Positions 44,180-55,894 of a stretch of DNA of 64,000 bases are shown here, piece by piece. The stretch is from Hexactinellida sp. DTS-2022 (Eukaryota; Porifera; Hexactinellida): positions 2,914,001-2,978,000 of the forward strand of contig JAPNXP010000009.1 of assembly GCA_028753945.1 (NCBI GenBank), written 5' to 3'. Numbering within the stretch: the stretch's first letter is position 1; each line of letters begins with the position of its first letter. A program made the position numbers and the translations under genes. The notes beneath the pieces are model-generated. The model had not been told where the DNA came from. It was given only the letters and a program-made list of their open reading frames with translations, and searched no databases.

Positions 44180-45593
44180 CAGGTGCGTAGACAACATTTT
44201 TAGTTTGGGGGGTTGAGGTGTGGGATTACTTTAAATTATGACCAGGGGCGTCCTGGCCATACAAGCCAGTGGGGAATTCCCGCTGGGCCCCCTTGGGGGT
44301 TCCTAATTTCGGCTCCTAGTTTGATAAGGGCCCCAATGGGGCTCTTATCTAGCTATTTTATCTGTACAAAAGCACAGAAAGTTATCTGATGGCCCCCCTG
44401 ATTATGACCAAACTATAAATTAGCATGATCGTGACCTTTGTTATATAAGGCCTTACTACTACTCCGAACCATGGATTACTTAAAGGCCATCGATTATTAG
44501 CTGACATATCTTTATCTCAATAGCTAGTAATGACAGACCTGAGAAATGCATTATAATTATATAGGAAGTTAGGAACATGATATCAAGGCATACATAACAC
44601 CTTTTAGAATTGTGGTTTATCGCCATTTGATTACGTAATCGCTATTTTTCGTGGGAATTATCGTGTTTTTATAGCTTTCTTTTAACATAGTTAAACGCGT
44701 TATAAATGTTCAAAATTGGAACATGAGGATGTCCATAACTAGTTGAATGAAATATATCGAAATTATAAATGGAATGTTGACACATTCCTCGGTTGCCAGG
44801 GAAATGCATATTTTAAAAAATGAGCCATAACTCAAAAACTATCTATTTTATGTAAACTATGATAGTACTGATCTATCTGCAATTGGTAACTTCCTATTCA
44901 TTGATAATACATTTTCTAGCCCTAAGTTCAATAAACCTTAAGATAATCAGATTATTAGCACTTAATTCTTTATATGGTAATACACTCATTATCTCAAAGA
45001 TTATTGAAGTTAGGCCTAGAAAATGTATTACCAATGAATAGGAAGTTACCAATTGCGGGTAGATTAGTACTAGCATAGCTTACATAAAATAGATAGTTTT
45101 TGAGTTATGACTCATTCACAAAAATATGCATTTCCCTGGCAACCGAGGAATGTGTCAACATTCCATTTATAATTTCGATATATTTCATTCAACTAGTTAT
45201 GGACATCCTCATGTTCCAATTTTGAACATTTATAACGCGTTTAACTATGTTAAAAGCAGGCTATAAAAACACGATAATTCCCACGAAAAATAGCGATTAC
45301 GTAATCAAATGGTGATATATCACAATCTAAAGGGTGTATTGTATGCCTTGATATCATGTTCCTTACTTCCTATATAATTATAATGCATTTCTCAGGTCTG
45401 TCATTACTAGCTATTGAAATAAAGTTATGTCAGCTAATAATCAATGTCCTTTAAGTAATCCATGGTCCAGCAAAATCTACTAAGTAGTAAGGCCTTATAT
45501 AACGAAGGTCACGGCATGATCAATTTGAATTAATAGGATTTTGGATGGGGCTCAAGCCCCCCAAGCCCCCCCTTGTCTGCAGCTATGCACCTC
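44180..45593. mobile_element. Fold-back hAT-like element, copy 1
   Basis: Outer ends caggtgcgtag and ctatgcacctc. The interior 44424-45520 is one long imperfect palindrome centred near 44971, with arms of about 540 bp; shared words are aaggccttactact, gcgttataaatgttcaaaat and acattcctcggttgcca. The interior arms are homologous to those at 55895-57141. The outer duplication is not clear. The mirrored 60-codon frames near the centre are not genes. Confidence 0.75.
44243..44400. mobile_element. hAT-type MITE, 158 bp, in the fold-back element
   Basis: Starts caggggcgtcctggcc and ends gatggcccccctg with the perfect duplication attatgac at 44235-44242 and 44401-44408. Confidence 0.9.
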
Positions 45594-46865
45594 CAGTGTA
45601 CATAAGAGGAAGCCGACGGGTATTTGTTACAGCATGCACCCATCTGAGGAGAAGATTATCAAGCAGTCTTGGTCAGCTCTGAATACAAATATGTGTTCAA
45701 AATGCCCCTGGGCTTCCATGACGACATCGGAACATAGTTGTATTATAAATGTGGGAGAACACGCGCAAGGAATCTTGATATTTTAAAAATAGGAGCTGCC
45801 AATGGCAGAGATTCTGTTAAGCACCTATTTGACGCATGTAGATACTGGGTGTGACACTGTTAGTGGACTTCAGAAAAGGGTTATAAACATTCTGAAGAGA
45901 ACAAACAAACACGGGATATATTAATAGAGTTGGGATGTGATCTATCAATGGAGCTAATGGATAATTCGAGACATTCACATGAAGGCTTTAGTACCCGAAA
46001 CTTCAACCTTTAAAGTCAACGATTTGAAATACCATCTCTTCTGTGTAAAGAAAGGGGAGATTGAAAGTCACCATGCACCAACTGCCACCATGCAGGGATT
46101 GCTTGATCAAGCATGACAACGTGCAAACCACCAGGCTGCAATCTGGAGATGTTTTCAACGAGACCCAATGAAGCCAAGTGCAGAGGGTAAATAACAAGTT
46201 TATTTACTTTCTATGTTGCAGTGGATTCTGGCTGATACAATTTTATGACATGGTTAAGCTTCTAATGGTTTACATTGTCATAAAATAATGAAGGTAGCTT
46301 TAAATTGGTGATAATCTGAAATTACTCACTAAAAGTCATATGAGGTATCACATGATCAAGTCCAAGTATAAATAATATGGGGGAAATAAACTACGAGCCT
46401 TCTTCCTCGAGATGGTTCAACCCTACTGGTTGATTCACTGAATGGCCCTTTTTGGCTAGACATTGAGAGGCAATTATTAACAGGTTATACTGTATTATAT
46501 AGTCATGCGGATATCTTAAGTTAATAAAGCAGTGGGATCTGTTAATACAATTGCTCATATAGAGAGTTAGATGTATGTGAAGATAAATTGTAGTTAAATA
46601 AGGAAAAGCATCTACTTTTCACATCCTGTTCTACTCATTTAACAGATTATGAATAATCCAACGTTTGTAGTAGTAATATTACTGTGCCGACTATACTATA
46701 CTATAGAGGCCCAGTATTTAAATCACTGCCTTTTTATAATTCCTACACTGTGACTAAGTGTATAATTAAATTCTCAATCGAATTGAATATTCGGGCACCA
46801 TTTATTGTACTGGTTGTGACATTAAACAGGTGAAAAATTTGTCCCAGAAAATGTAATAATAAATT
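45594..46865. other. No recognised gene
   Basis: Open frames at 45541-45786 (plus) and 46003-46197 (minus) have no family motif. The word gccgactatactatactata (46685-46704) is echoed in inverted form near 50335-50355, on the other side of the adjacent element, but no transposon border could be built from it. Confidence 0.35.
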
Positions 46866-46881
46866 GGGACGCTGCATTAGT

Positions 46882-47120
46882 TCGCATTTTAAGGTTGTCA
46901 TTAGTTCGAATTTCATAGATTGTCATTAGTTCGACTCAGTTTTACTAAGGTTGTCATTAGTTCGACTCAGTTTTACTAGGGTTGTCATTAGTTCGACTCG
47001 GTTTTACTAGGGTTGTCATTAGTTCGACTCAGTTTTACTAGGGTTGTCATTAGTTCGACTCAGTTTTACTAGGGTTGTCATTAGTTCGACTTTCATAGGT
47101 TGTCATTAGTTCGACTTGGT
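46882..47120 (+). repeat. Left 31-bp terminal array, about seven units
   Basis: Unit ttgtcattagttcgactcag followed by ttttactaggg; the outer units are degenerate (ttcgaatttcatag). Tandem words aatgaggtaatat with a spacing of about 80 bp follow at 47131-47260. Confidence 0.95.
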
Positions 47121-47382
47121 TTTAGATTAAATGAGGTAATATTATTGACATAATAAAATTAATGAGGTAATATAATGAAAATGAATGGGGTAATATGAGG
47201 TAATATTATTGACATAATATAATTAATGAGGTAATATAATGAAAATGAATGGGATAATATGACATAAAAATTAGTCTGAATAATGTAATGACAAAAAAAT
47301 TAGTCTGAATAATGTAACATCGCTGAAAAGTAAGTAAAAGTAAGTATGTGTGAGATATGTTGCCATTATGATGAAGCTTGAA

Positions 47383-49930
47383 TTATGATGAATATATTTG
47401 AAAGCTGTTTTCAATTGGGGAACGACATATGGGATAGGGTTGCCCAAGTTCTTGAATTTGCTCGCTGGATGTAGTACAACAGTTCGCATGCTTACATGGT
47501 AAGAATAACCAAGTAGTTGTGCGAGGATTTAGACAGACTACACATATATTCACATTAGTGGGAGATAATTCTTCCTCTTCTTCTGACTCGTCCGAAATAT
47601 CAGAATATTCCGTTGTCACTGCGTTCATCTTCCCAATAGTTTCACTCATTGCTTTCAGGTATTCCAAAGGTGTCAATATACCCGTTGTTAATTTATGTTT
47701 GCAAACTGCTCTGCGATCATCAATCTTAACATTTTTTCTTTTTCTACGCGTACTGATTTCTATTCCAAGACAAACCTTTCAATCTCGTTATCTGTATCAG
47801 CTATTATTTCGTTTAGGATTGCCATGAAACTCCATATTCTGGGGTGACTGCAAATCATTCTGCCTTTTAGCTTTGAATGATAGCTTTCGGCTCCATTATT
47901 TGTTGTAATTTTTGAGTCAAAAATTGATAGTTCTTCAGCGCGTATTTGACGGAGCCATCTCTTTCTAAAATATTTCTTTAAATCTTCTAATTGAATCTTG
48001 CTGTTATCAGGTAGATCAGTAGACTTCAAAATATTCTAGGTTTGTTGAATAAAATTAGTTGGGAGAAAGGGATAGCCATTAAACAACGTACATATGTTGC
48101 AAACCCTTGATTTTCAGCGAATGTCTGTGCTAAACCCAGCTTTTGAGTTTTCTGCCAAATGCGCTGCTGAAATGGAACCAACATCCAAAATTTTGTACGT
48201 TAGGATAAGTTTCTTTAAATGCATTCCTTGGAGCTGCTTCCCAATCTGACATGCTCACTGCAGGTTTAAATTGGGTATAAGATTACTTATGTTTTGTAAC
48301 ACTGCCTTATAAAGATTTTGATCTTTAGCTGTCATGAGACAATGTATGCCTGGTAAAGTATATCGGTCGACAGAAATAAAAATCGTCCACAGCTGGAAAA
48401 ATTGAACATGTACTGTTGAAAAGTTCCATCAAATTGGATACATTTTACCTGGGGCAAGAAAGTTTGCAGTTTGTCGGAAGAGAAAATTATTGCTGTTTGG
48501 TTCTCGACGGACACGCTGCTCTTAAAGAATTTTCAAAATGTTGTAGTCGGTATGATTTCTGAAAATTGAGTGGCATTCGTAGGAATCTTAGGTTGTTCCA
48601 TTCTCCTTGAACGATACATCGCAGATTCACATTGACTAAATGATACACTAGATCCAGCTGCATTTTCTCTTGTAATATCATGAAAGATTTTTCGCAAACT
48701 TTCTTGAGAGCTTCGTGCCTTAGTTTTACATTTTGATTTGACTTCATATACTATGGAGTTATATTCTACTAAACTGTGATTATGTCGGCAAGGGTGCTCA
48801 AACCGTGGCCGCGAGACCATTCGCTGTGGCCCGCGGATAATTCGCTTCTTTTCAATTATATATACTCTACAAATGCATCAATGTTCCTAGTTTGAATACA
48901 GTATTTTGTAACTATCGTTTGCATTTACGAATTCAATAAATTATTAGATATTATTAGAAAACGTAGGAGGCAGAACCTAAATTGAAATGGCGAGTTCTAG
49001 CAGAAAACGAGATTACAGTTCAATCTCCTCACAAAAATATCTCGCTCGCTTCGCTCGCTCGTCCAGGGAATTATTATACACTTGAATAAATATAGAAACA
49101 AAGTTGTGCCTTATGTAGTCAATGCAGAATGCATGGCAGAATTTAATATCACATCTGTAGACATTTTAGGCAATATTTACACATAATTAGTAATTAAAAA
49201 TCCCTGTACGCCTGTACAGAATGGCCAAAATGTTTAAAATTCTTCTACAGGACAGGGATTCCTGTACGATTGGCAGGTATGATGAAGTTTATCAAAAATA
49301 TGTTAAGATCAGCATTGACAGATGAGTACATTTCTCAGCTTATGTGTATTGCTACTGCAGCAAGAGAAGCAAATTTTGATAAGCTAATAAAAACGCAGGA
49401 TTAACTGCACAACTCCCACTAGTTATTTATACTTCCTAATATGTGATTAGATTTGTTTATACTTCCTCAGTATCATCGTTTATTTCTCCATTAATGCTAC
49501 TTGAAATAAAATAAAAAATGTGTTAAATAAGAAATGTTCACTCTCAGGCCCGCAACACTATGACATTTATCCATTTGGGCCCGCGGCCTAAAAAGTTTGC
49601 CCACCCCTGATGTACGGTAATAGGTGAAATTAAGTTGGTGTCCATTTGTAATTTTGCAGTCGCTTTACATCCATCCCTGAAGAGAACACATTTCAAATAA
49701 GTCTTGTTCTCTTTGACTTTACATTTAAGATATTTATGCCCATCTGTAGTTGTGAGAACTCTCCCAGTATGACGTTTATAATAATCAATTGTGTATTCCA
49801 AGTTCTGTATAGTATGAGCTTTGTAGATATTATCCAATATATACGTATATAAGTTGATTTTGTTGTTTGTTATGATAATAACTGATTGCGTAGTAAGAAA
49901 TAGACACTCATTATTGTATGGTTGCAACAT
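47383..49930 (-). pseudogene. FLYWCH-MULE-RING transposase, split and frameshifted
   Basis: Read on the minus strand. First comes a FLYWCH-type zinc finger (49640-49770: HKYLKCKVKENKTYLKC, DGCKATAKL, then HNH at about 48780, reached across the hAT insert). Next is the MULE core: IQFDGTF near 48430 with its Asp, FFISVDR-like sequence near 48370, and a region with ISAAHLAEN-like words near 48150. A TNNGAESYHSKLKG block follows at about 47870-47910, and last a C-terminal RING-like finger (47480-47610: CVVCLNP, LPCKHANC, PYPICRSPIE). Two expected RING cysteines are absent (TTSSEQ and YPIC), so the finger may not fold. Frameshifts occur near 48480, 48250-48050 and 47700. Related fragment at 18037-18860. 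Confidence 0.75.
48789..49609. mobile_element. hAT-type element, 821 bp, inside the MULE gene
   Basis: Ends caagggtgctcaaaccgtgg and aagtttgcccacccctg, with GC-rich ggcccgcgg words inside both ends. The flanks tatgtcgg and atgtacgg agree apart from a one-base shift. Ignoring it, the MULE protein continues from SPITVH directly to HNHSLVE. Confidence 0.8.
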
Positions 49931-49942
49931 AGAATGAGAAAC

Positions 49943-50175
49943 CGATTAAAACTGAGTCGAACTAATAACAACCCTAGTAAAATCGAGTCGAACAAATGAC
50001 AACCCTAGTAAAACTGAGTCGAACTAATGACAACCCTAGTAAAACCGAGTCGAACTAATGACAACCCTAGTAAAACTGAGTCGAACTAATACAACCCTAG
50101 TAAAGCTGAGTCGAACTAACGACAACCTATGAAATTCGAACTAATGACAACCTTCAGAATTCGAACTAATGCATG
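49943..50175 (-). repeat. Right 31-bp terminal array
   Basis: About seven copies of gtcgaactaatgacaaccct with agtaaaactga linker, the complement of the left array; the outermost units are degenerate as on the left. Confidence 0.95.
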
Positions 50176-50364
50176 CACCCCATCAAAAATTTGTGACCCA
50201 GGTACACATCTGTAACCAATGAGACACTTATCCTGAAAATTTCAGTTCTTAGTTAATAAAACTATGTTCTGTGGAGCATCTACGTACCAATAATAATAAC
50301 TAACCATGGCAGTAATTTCAATACTGGGCCACCATACTATAGTATAATCGGCACATTCTAATCC

Positions 50365-50575
50365 AAAATTGAAGCCTGTGCAGACGCATTTCCCTATGGA
50401 GGATTTTGTGATTGGGTAACTAGCAGTGTCTCTAAAGGGAGATACTTTCTGCACAGGCTGTAATTTTGGATATTTTAAGTCATGTCCTGAACGCCTCAAG
50501 GTGTTTAGACCCATTTATCAAGTTGTCACGGAACAAAGGAACGATTTATAACAATCTTTAAACAATCTTTAATTT
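50365..50575 (-). repeat. Hairpin repeat family D, copy 1
   Basis: attgaagcctgtgcagacgc and ctgcacaggctgtaatttt face each other around gagg…gggaga. Outside lie cgcctcaagg and aggaacgat. The same parts occur in reverse order at 62560-62750. The 90-codon minus frame (50242-50514) overlies this repeat. Confidence 0.65.
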
Positions 50576-50924
50576 AATGCCATTAATTAATTATGTATAT
50601 ATACAATAAATTATAAATATATCGGGAACTTCGTAATACAGGACTTACAACTGGCTATAATTAGCTATGACTATGGATTACAAGTAGATGGTAGTATTTA
50701 TGCAACCACAACATGTAATGAAAGCAACTCAATTTTAAATAACCACAATAAATAAATATACTTTGATGTATAAATACTGCAATTAATTTTATTTAGTTCT
50801 AGATTTGATTATTCGATAGTTGTATATCGCTTTCGTACTATTTATGCTCATGATTTTTAAATAATTCTTGACCTAATGCTAACTTCATTTTACTCAGGTG
50901 GATATACTACTTAGCTTAATTCAC

Positions 50925-53900
50925 GATGCCAAAGTGTTGTTCTGTGCCAAAGTGTAAAGTAATTATCCTGGATTGGAGAATACTTACACTGTCTCTCATT
51001 GCCAAAAGATGCCGATCTAGCTAAAATGTGGTTGAAGCAGATATGTCGTGAGGATGTTTCTGAATTACGAACAATTTATGTCTGCATTAAAAATTTCAGA
51101 GAAGATTCACTTTTGACCGTCGATATACCGCAACCTGATGGTTCAGTGAAAACTGTTTCCAGACGGCCAGCCTACCTACCTGGTTCTATTCCCCGTATAA
51201 TTGAATTCCCTACTTATTCATGGTTAAATTACGCCATCCCTCAGCGATTGGATCTTGATAAGAAAGAGCAATACTTCTTTCATCAGGTATTTAATATTTA
51301 TATTGAGTAAGTGAAATCTTAATTATGTAATCAAATACACAAATTTCATGCAGTTAATTAATACAAATTGCAAATTGCAAGTTTTGCGATTTGCATGAAC
51401 TGCATGAAATTTCGTATAAATATTGTTATTCATGCATATCAGAGCAGATTTGTGAACTGTGTCCTAAACGCATCTTCCTACAGTCCTTGTAGAACTGAAT
51501 TATACACACTGCATATTTTTGATATACACATATATAAGAACTAAATATTTTATTTAAATATATTTCTTTTATCAAGGGGATTACAGATAGCAAGCTTGAT
51601 TATGAACTTGAACTTGAAAGATTCGCTGTATCGACTTTTGAAGAATTTAAACTTAAATTTCAAACTATACACTACCAGAGAATTGGTTCTTATGGTATCC
51701 CTCTGATACAACTTTGAGTATACGTATTTAAACCTCGGCTTTCTGGATCACTTCTTAACGTTGAATCATATATCCTTAAAGATTCAAGTCTCTGCGCAGA
51801 GGGTTAGTTTATAAGCTTACATAGATTATAAATTGGTTTCTATGTACCCGGAAATACTTACTACATTAAAATATATATCTACAAATAGTTTATATAGAAA
51901 ATATTCGGCCTAATATGTTCGGAATCCCTTACTAACCAAAACCACTGTACTTTTTGTTGCAGCCCAAGGTCCATTTTTGATTGACACTCTAATTTATCCC
52001 TTCGTAAGTTAGAAATTTATAACACATTTATAAAATTCGTTCTTAAGGAATTTATGAAGATGTTCAGGTGGCTTTATCTCCGCAACACGTTAAAGACATT
52101 CGTGAAATTGATTCATATATCAAAGATATTTCGAGCTACCATCAAAATTCTTCCCAAAAAGAAATCAAACAAGCTATTGTCAATCTTCAATCTTCAATTG
52201 ATAAGTTTGATCTTAATAATGAACCTGATACATTATTAACAATCCTTCGACTCCAATTTATATTATGCCAACTCGAAAATATCTTGCTTCCCAAGCAAAG
52301 ATACAGATACAATGTGATTACTCTTACACTTGCTTTTAAAGGCCCAACTTATTTCTCCAGCATGTTATAGTTTTCTTAAAACTTCTCAATGTCTTACACT
52401 TCCACATCAAAGTACATTACGAAATCTTACTTCAAAATCTGGTTTGGAATATGATTTTAGAGAATTTCTAATTAAATCAACGGCGAAGTTTACTAAACGT
52501 CAGCTCGTGTAAAACATCGATGAGGTTTATGACAGTCTGACTTTAGCTATAAAAGAGGAAAGATTTATAGCTCATCCAGTTTTAATGTAGAAGTAGCGGC
52601 AAAAACTGTACTTGGTTTCATGGTGACTAGCCTTTTCGATAAATGGAGTGAAATAGTTCGTCTATATCCACTTGCCTCTACCGATGCTAAAGAAGTCTTT
52701 GAGATAGTGACGACTGTCATAGCTGATATTGAAAAGTGCAATCTCAATGTTGTGGTATTATGTTCAGACAACTTACCGCTAAATCAAAATTTATTCAAAT
52801 TATTCTCGCACAAGCATGTAATTGAACGATCAGTTCCCCATCCTTGTGACCCCAATCGTCCTTTATTCCTCATTTTTGATTTTGTTCACATCATTAAATG
52901 TATTCGTAACAATTGGCTTAACCAACATGCTCCTCAGTGTTGTTTTATTTTTCCTTCTTTTGAAGATACTATTAACTTTAATTTACCAGCTGCTGTATCC
53001 AGAGCATCCTTTGAAGATATTAGGAATCAATACAGACTTGAGCACTCTTCCACCTTGAAGCAAGCATATAAATTTACCGCGAAGGTTTGCTGGCCCAAGG
53101 GTGGGGTTGGTTAACCGATCTGAGGCTACGGTTGCAATTCGATTTGTCGTCACGGTTAACCGGTCAACCGCCCATCCTACTCAATACATTAAATCATTTA
53201 TAAAAATTTGATTTTACTACAGAATAAGACTAAGCAGTATAAAGTATAACCGCATAAGTATATTAATTGATACATTTCGTGCTTTAGGTAAATTTAAATC
53301 AATGTTGTCCAAGAAAATTAATTAAGTGGTGATGAGTAATGGATTTATGACTACATATTCAGATAAAATTCATAAATTTTTAATACTTTATACATTAATT
53401 TCCCAATAACTCTGCTGATATTCAACTGACAGGCTAACTGGTTAATAAAATCTCTAACCGTTAACCGATGTCAGCAACGGTTAACCGGTTAGCCGGTTAA
53501 CCGAATCCAGCCTTGGAGCCTGGCCTACCAATTTAGAGAGGCAAAATGTTAATCTTGCGTTGGCTGTGTTTAGCGAATCGACAAACGCTACCTTGAGGCT
53601 AAATAAACAAATTCAGGGTGCTGCTATTGTAACTCAGACTCATGAATTTCTACATGTTATAATTCATATTTGGAAAATCTTTAATGTTAACAGTCCAATG
53701 AAAGTTAACCGCTTAAGAGATTCCTTTTCAAACCCACTCATTAATAATGATGAACGTTTTTCATTTCTAAGTAATGTTGTTCAATGACTAGATACTGGGA
53801 AATTGCTACCTGGTAAGGTTGGAAAGTTAACACCCCAAACTTTCTCTAGTTTCAGACATTCTTGTTTAGTGCTTGCTCAAATAGTTAACTATCTTACAAG

Positions 53901-54552
53901 TGACACATGTGAAGTCGCTTATATTCTATCCTCCCGTCTTCAGAACGATCCCCTTAAACACCGTTTTGGCGTTTATCGACAAATGTCAGGTGCTCATGTT
54001 AGTATATCTGTCCTCCAAATTCTTGAAAGTGAGCGCAGACTAAAGCTTTCTTCAATATTAAAGTTATTTCAGAAGGATACTTCTGGAGAAATGTCACTTA
54101 AAGACTTTATTAAGACATTTACCACGGAAGAAGAACCGGTTGAAATAACTCCATTAAAAGATTTCTTGTCGCTGTTGGACAATTCTAATCCCCTTCCTGA
54201 AGTAGATGAAACTACTCTCCTAGCATTGGCATTTGTAACTGGATACGCTGTCCATTCTACATTCTCTAAATACAAAGATATGTGTGGGGAATGCTTTGCT
54301 AGTTTAACCAAGCAGAGAGATATTCATTTTGAAAATCAAGATAGTGTGAATCTACTCATTCAAATAACAGATCGAGGAGGATTAAAGTATCCAGCAATGG
54401 AGGTTCTAGAATCGTCCATTCTCCTTTGGAAAATCTATACTGCAATTGAAGAGCAACCGATATTATTCATTAAATATATTTCATCAACCCCGCGAAAAAT
54501 TCTTGTATCTCTCTCTACTATCAAAATAGAAGATACATCATCTTTGAAATAA
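50925..54552 (+). pseudogene. THAP/P-element-type transposase, multiply broken
   Basis: ATG 50925 begins a THAP zinc finger (MPKCCSVPKCK with the C-x4-C pair); a frameshift near 50960 moves it to the frame of 50999-51310. There the second metal pair reads VCIKNF, with Asn where THAP domains have His, then PGSIPRIIEF. After a gap (an intron or decay, 51311-52050) follow a leucine-rich region (52068-52370) and the RNase H-like core: VLCSDNLPLNQNLFKLFS near 52755 and FDFVHIIKCIRNNWLN at 52877-52924. A MITE splits the gene after AKVCWP. The C-terminal part is open for 249 codons at 53803-54552. Stops and shifts near 52510, 52590 and 53787 confirm a pseudogene. Introns cannot be excluded. Confidence 0.8.
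53092..53516. mobile_element. hAT-type MITE (ggttaacc family), copy 2
   Basis: Begins caagggtggggttggttaac and ends aaccgaatccagccttg, the inverted counterpart of 24079-25035 without its nested insert. Flanks are ctggcc-rich on both sides (tgctggcc, gagcctgg), suggesting a duplication blurred by small changes. Confidence 0.8.
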
Positions 54553-55289
54553 TTTTGGAGAAGTAATTGCGACTACTGTCTCAGGGTTAAATGGGATCTA
54601 TTGAAGAAAATACTTTGCACCATCTCTAATTGCATTCTGTCAAATAAAGTTCGCAACTTAAATTCACTCAAAGTACTCAAATCTTCAAAACGAACTTCTA
54701 ATATTGAGGACACAGGAAATTAAAGAAATTTCAATCTTAATTAATATAATAGTTTCAGTATGTGATTGAATACATATGTTATCTGTTTTAAGTGTCGGAG
54801 TTAATGATGAATACTCCTCTGTTTCAAAATTATCGTTATACAATGCCATCTACTTACCATCCATGGTCCAAAGTAGTTGTAAGTCCTGTATTACGAAGTT
54901 CCCGATATAGTTAATTATTTTAGCAATGTTATCCACGGTGAGCTGTGTTAAGTCAACAAATTCCTCATTTCATTTCATTTGCTTGAACCATTGTATAGTA
55001 ATGCTATAATTAAATAGAAGCCAGCTCGAATTCACATCCTCTAAACTCCTCACTCTTCAGAATAAGTAAACTGTTAAATACATTTCCATGTTTCCACTTG
55101 TAATAATTAGAGTGACTCGACTTGTTAAATCTTACTAACTACGCTATTGTTTTAACTTGTGATAATAAATTAATATTAATTCTACTTGTGAGTTCGACTG
55201 GCATCTATTTAATTGAAGTATTAATATACAATGGATTAAAGCAAATAAATCAAATCTATTTGGGGGAGCTGCATTTCTCCGAATTTCTT

Positions 55290-55550
55290 AGTTGCAATTT
55301 GTCCGAATCGCATTTTGGAATATTGTCATTTGTCCGAATCGTAATTTGGAATATTGTCATTTGTCCGAATCGTATTTTGAAAAATGTCATTTGTCCGAAA
55401 AGTAATTTGGAATATTGTCATTTGTCCGATCGTAATTTGGAATAATGTCATTTGTCCTAATCGCATTTTGGAATATTGTCATTTGTCCGAATCGTAATTT
55501 GGAATATTGTCATTTGTCAGAATCGTAATTTGGAATATTGCCATTGGGCA
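55290..55550 (+). repeat. 31-bp terminal array, about eight units
   Basis: Unit ttgtcatttgtccgaatcgt followed by aatttggaata, 31 bp. Its first 17 bases align with the unit at 46882-47120 (ttgtcattagttcgact). It is read through by chance frames repeating NIVICPNR. Confidence 0.95.
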
Positions 55551-55894
55551 TTGTCATGTGATTTTCGAATTAAATTAAAACTATTAGAGAGAAGATACTG
55601 TAATTGGGAGGGGACGGATGTGAAATTCATTTACACAGCGGAAGCAGATATTATGCGGATGCGAGATTAGATATTATGCGGATGCGAGATCAGCTATCTG
55701 AGTTTAGTTATAAACATATTGAAACTCTAAATCAGTGGTTCTTAACCTTTTCTCTGCCATTTCCCACTTTGGAATACCTAGTTACTCTATTCCCCACCTA
55801 AATATGAACTTAATTTAAGAAGTAAATGGTGTTCATATACTTTAGGGGTACACTTAATAATATCCCTTTTAATATTATTGTTATTAGTCCAATG

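Larger units (their letters stand above)
46866..50181 (-). mobile_element. FLYWCH-type MULE with 31-bp arrays in its termini
   Basis: Left end gggacgctgcattagttcg, right end cgaactaatgcatgcacccc. Each terminus is an array of a 31-bp unit around ttgtcattagttcgactcag. Between them lies one minus-strand gene with FLYWCH, MULE and RING regions, interrupted by a hAT element at 48789-49609. No clean target duplication was found (flanks taataaatt and atcaaaaat). Confidence 0.8.
50618..54909 (+). mobile_element. P-like transposon with THAP domain, 4.3 kb
   Basis: TIRs of about 34 bp: tatatcgggaacttcgtaat at left and attacgaagttcccgatata at right. No 8-bp duplication could be confirmed. It holds one broken plus-strand gene and a later hAT MITE at 53092-53516. 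Confidence 0.8.

Noticed and set aside
46882-47120. Evenly spaced repeats resembling a CRISPR array
   Set aside because: Repeats are directly adjacent with no unique spacers, mirrored at the other end of a transposon, in eukaryotic DNA; they are terminal subrepeats. The same holds for 27320-27442 and 55290-55550.
55122-55670. Open frames repeating NIVICPNR/ECHLS-like strings
   Set aside because: Product of the 31-bp array read in frame.
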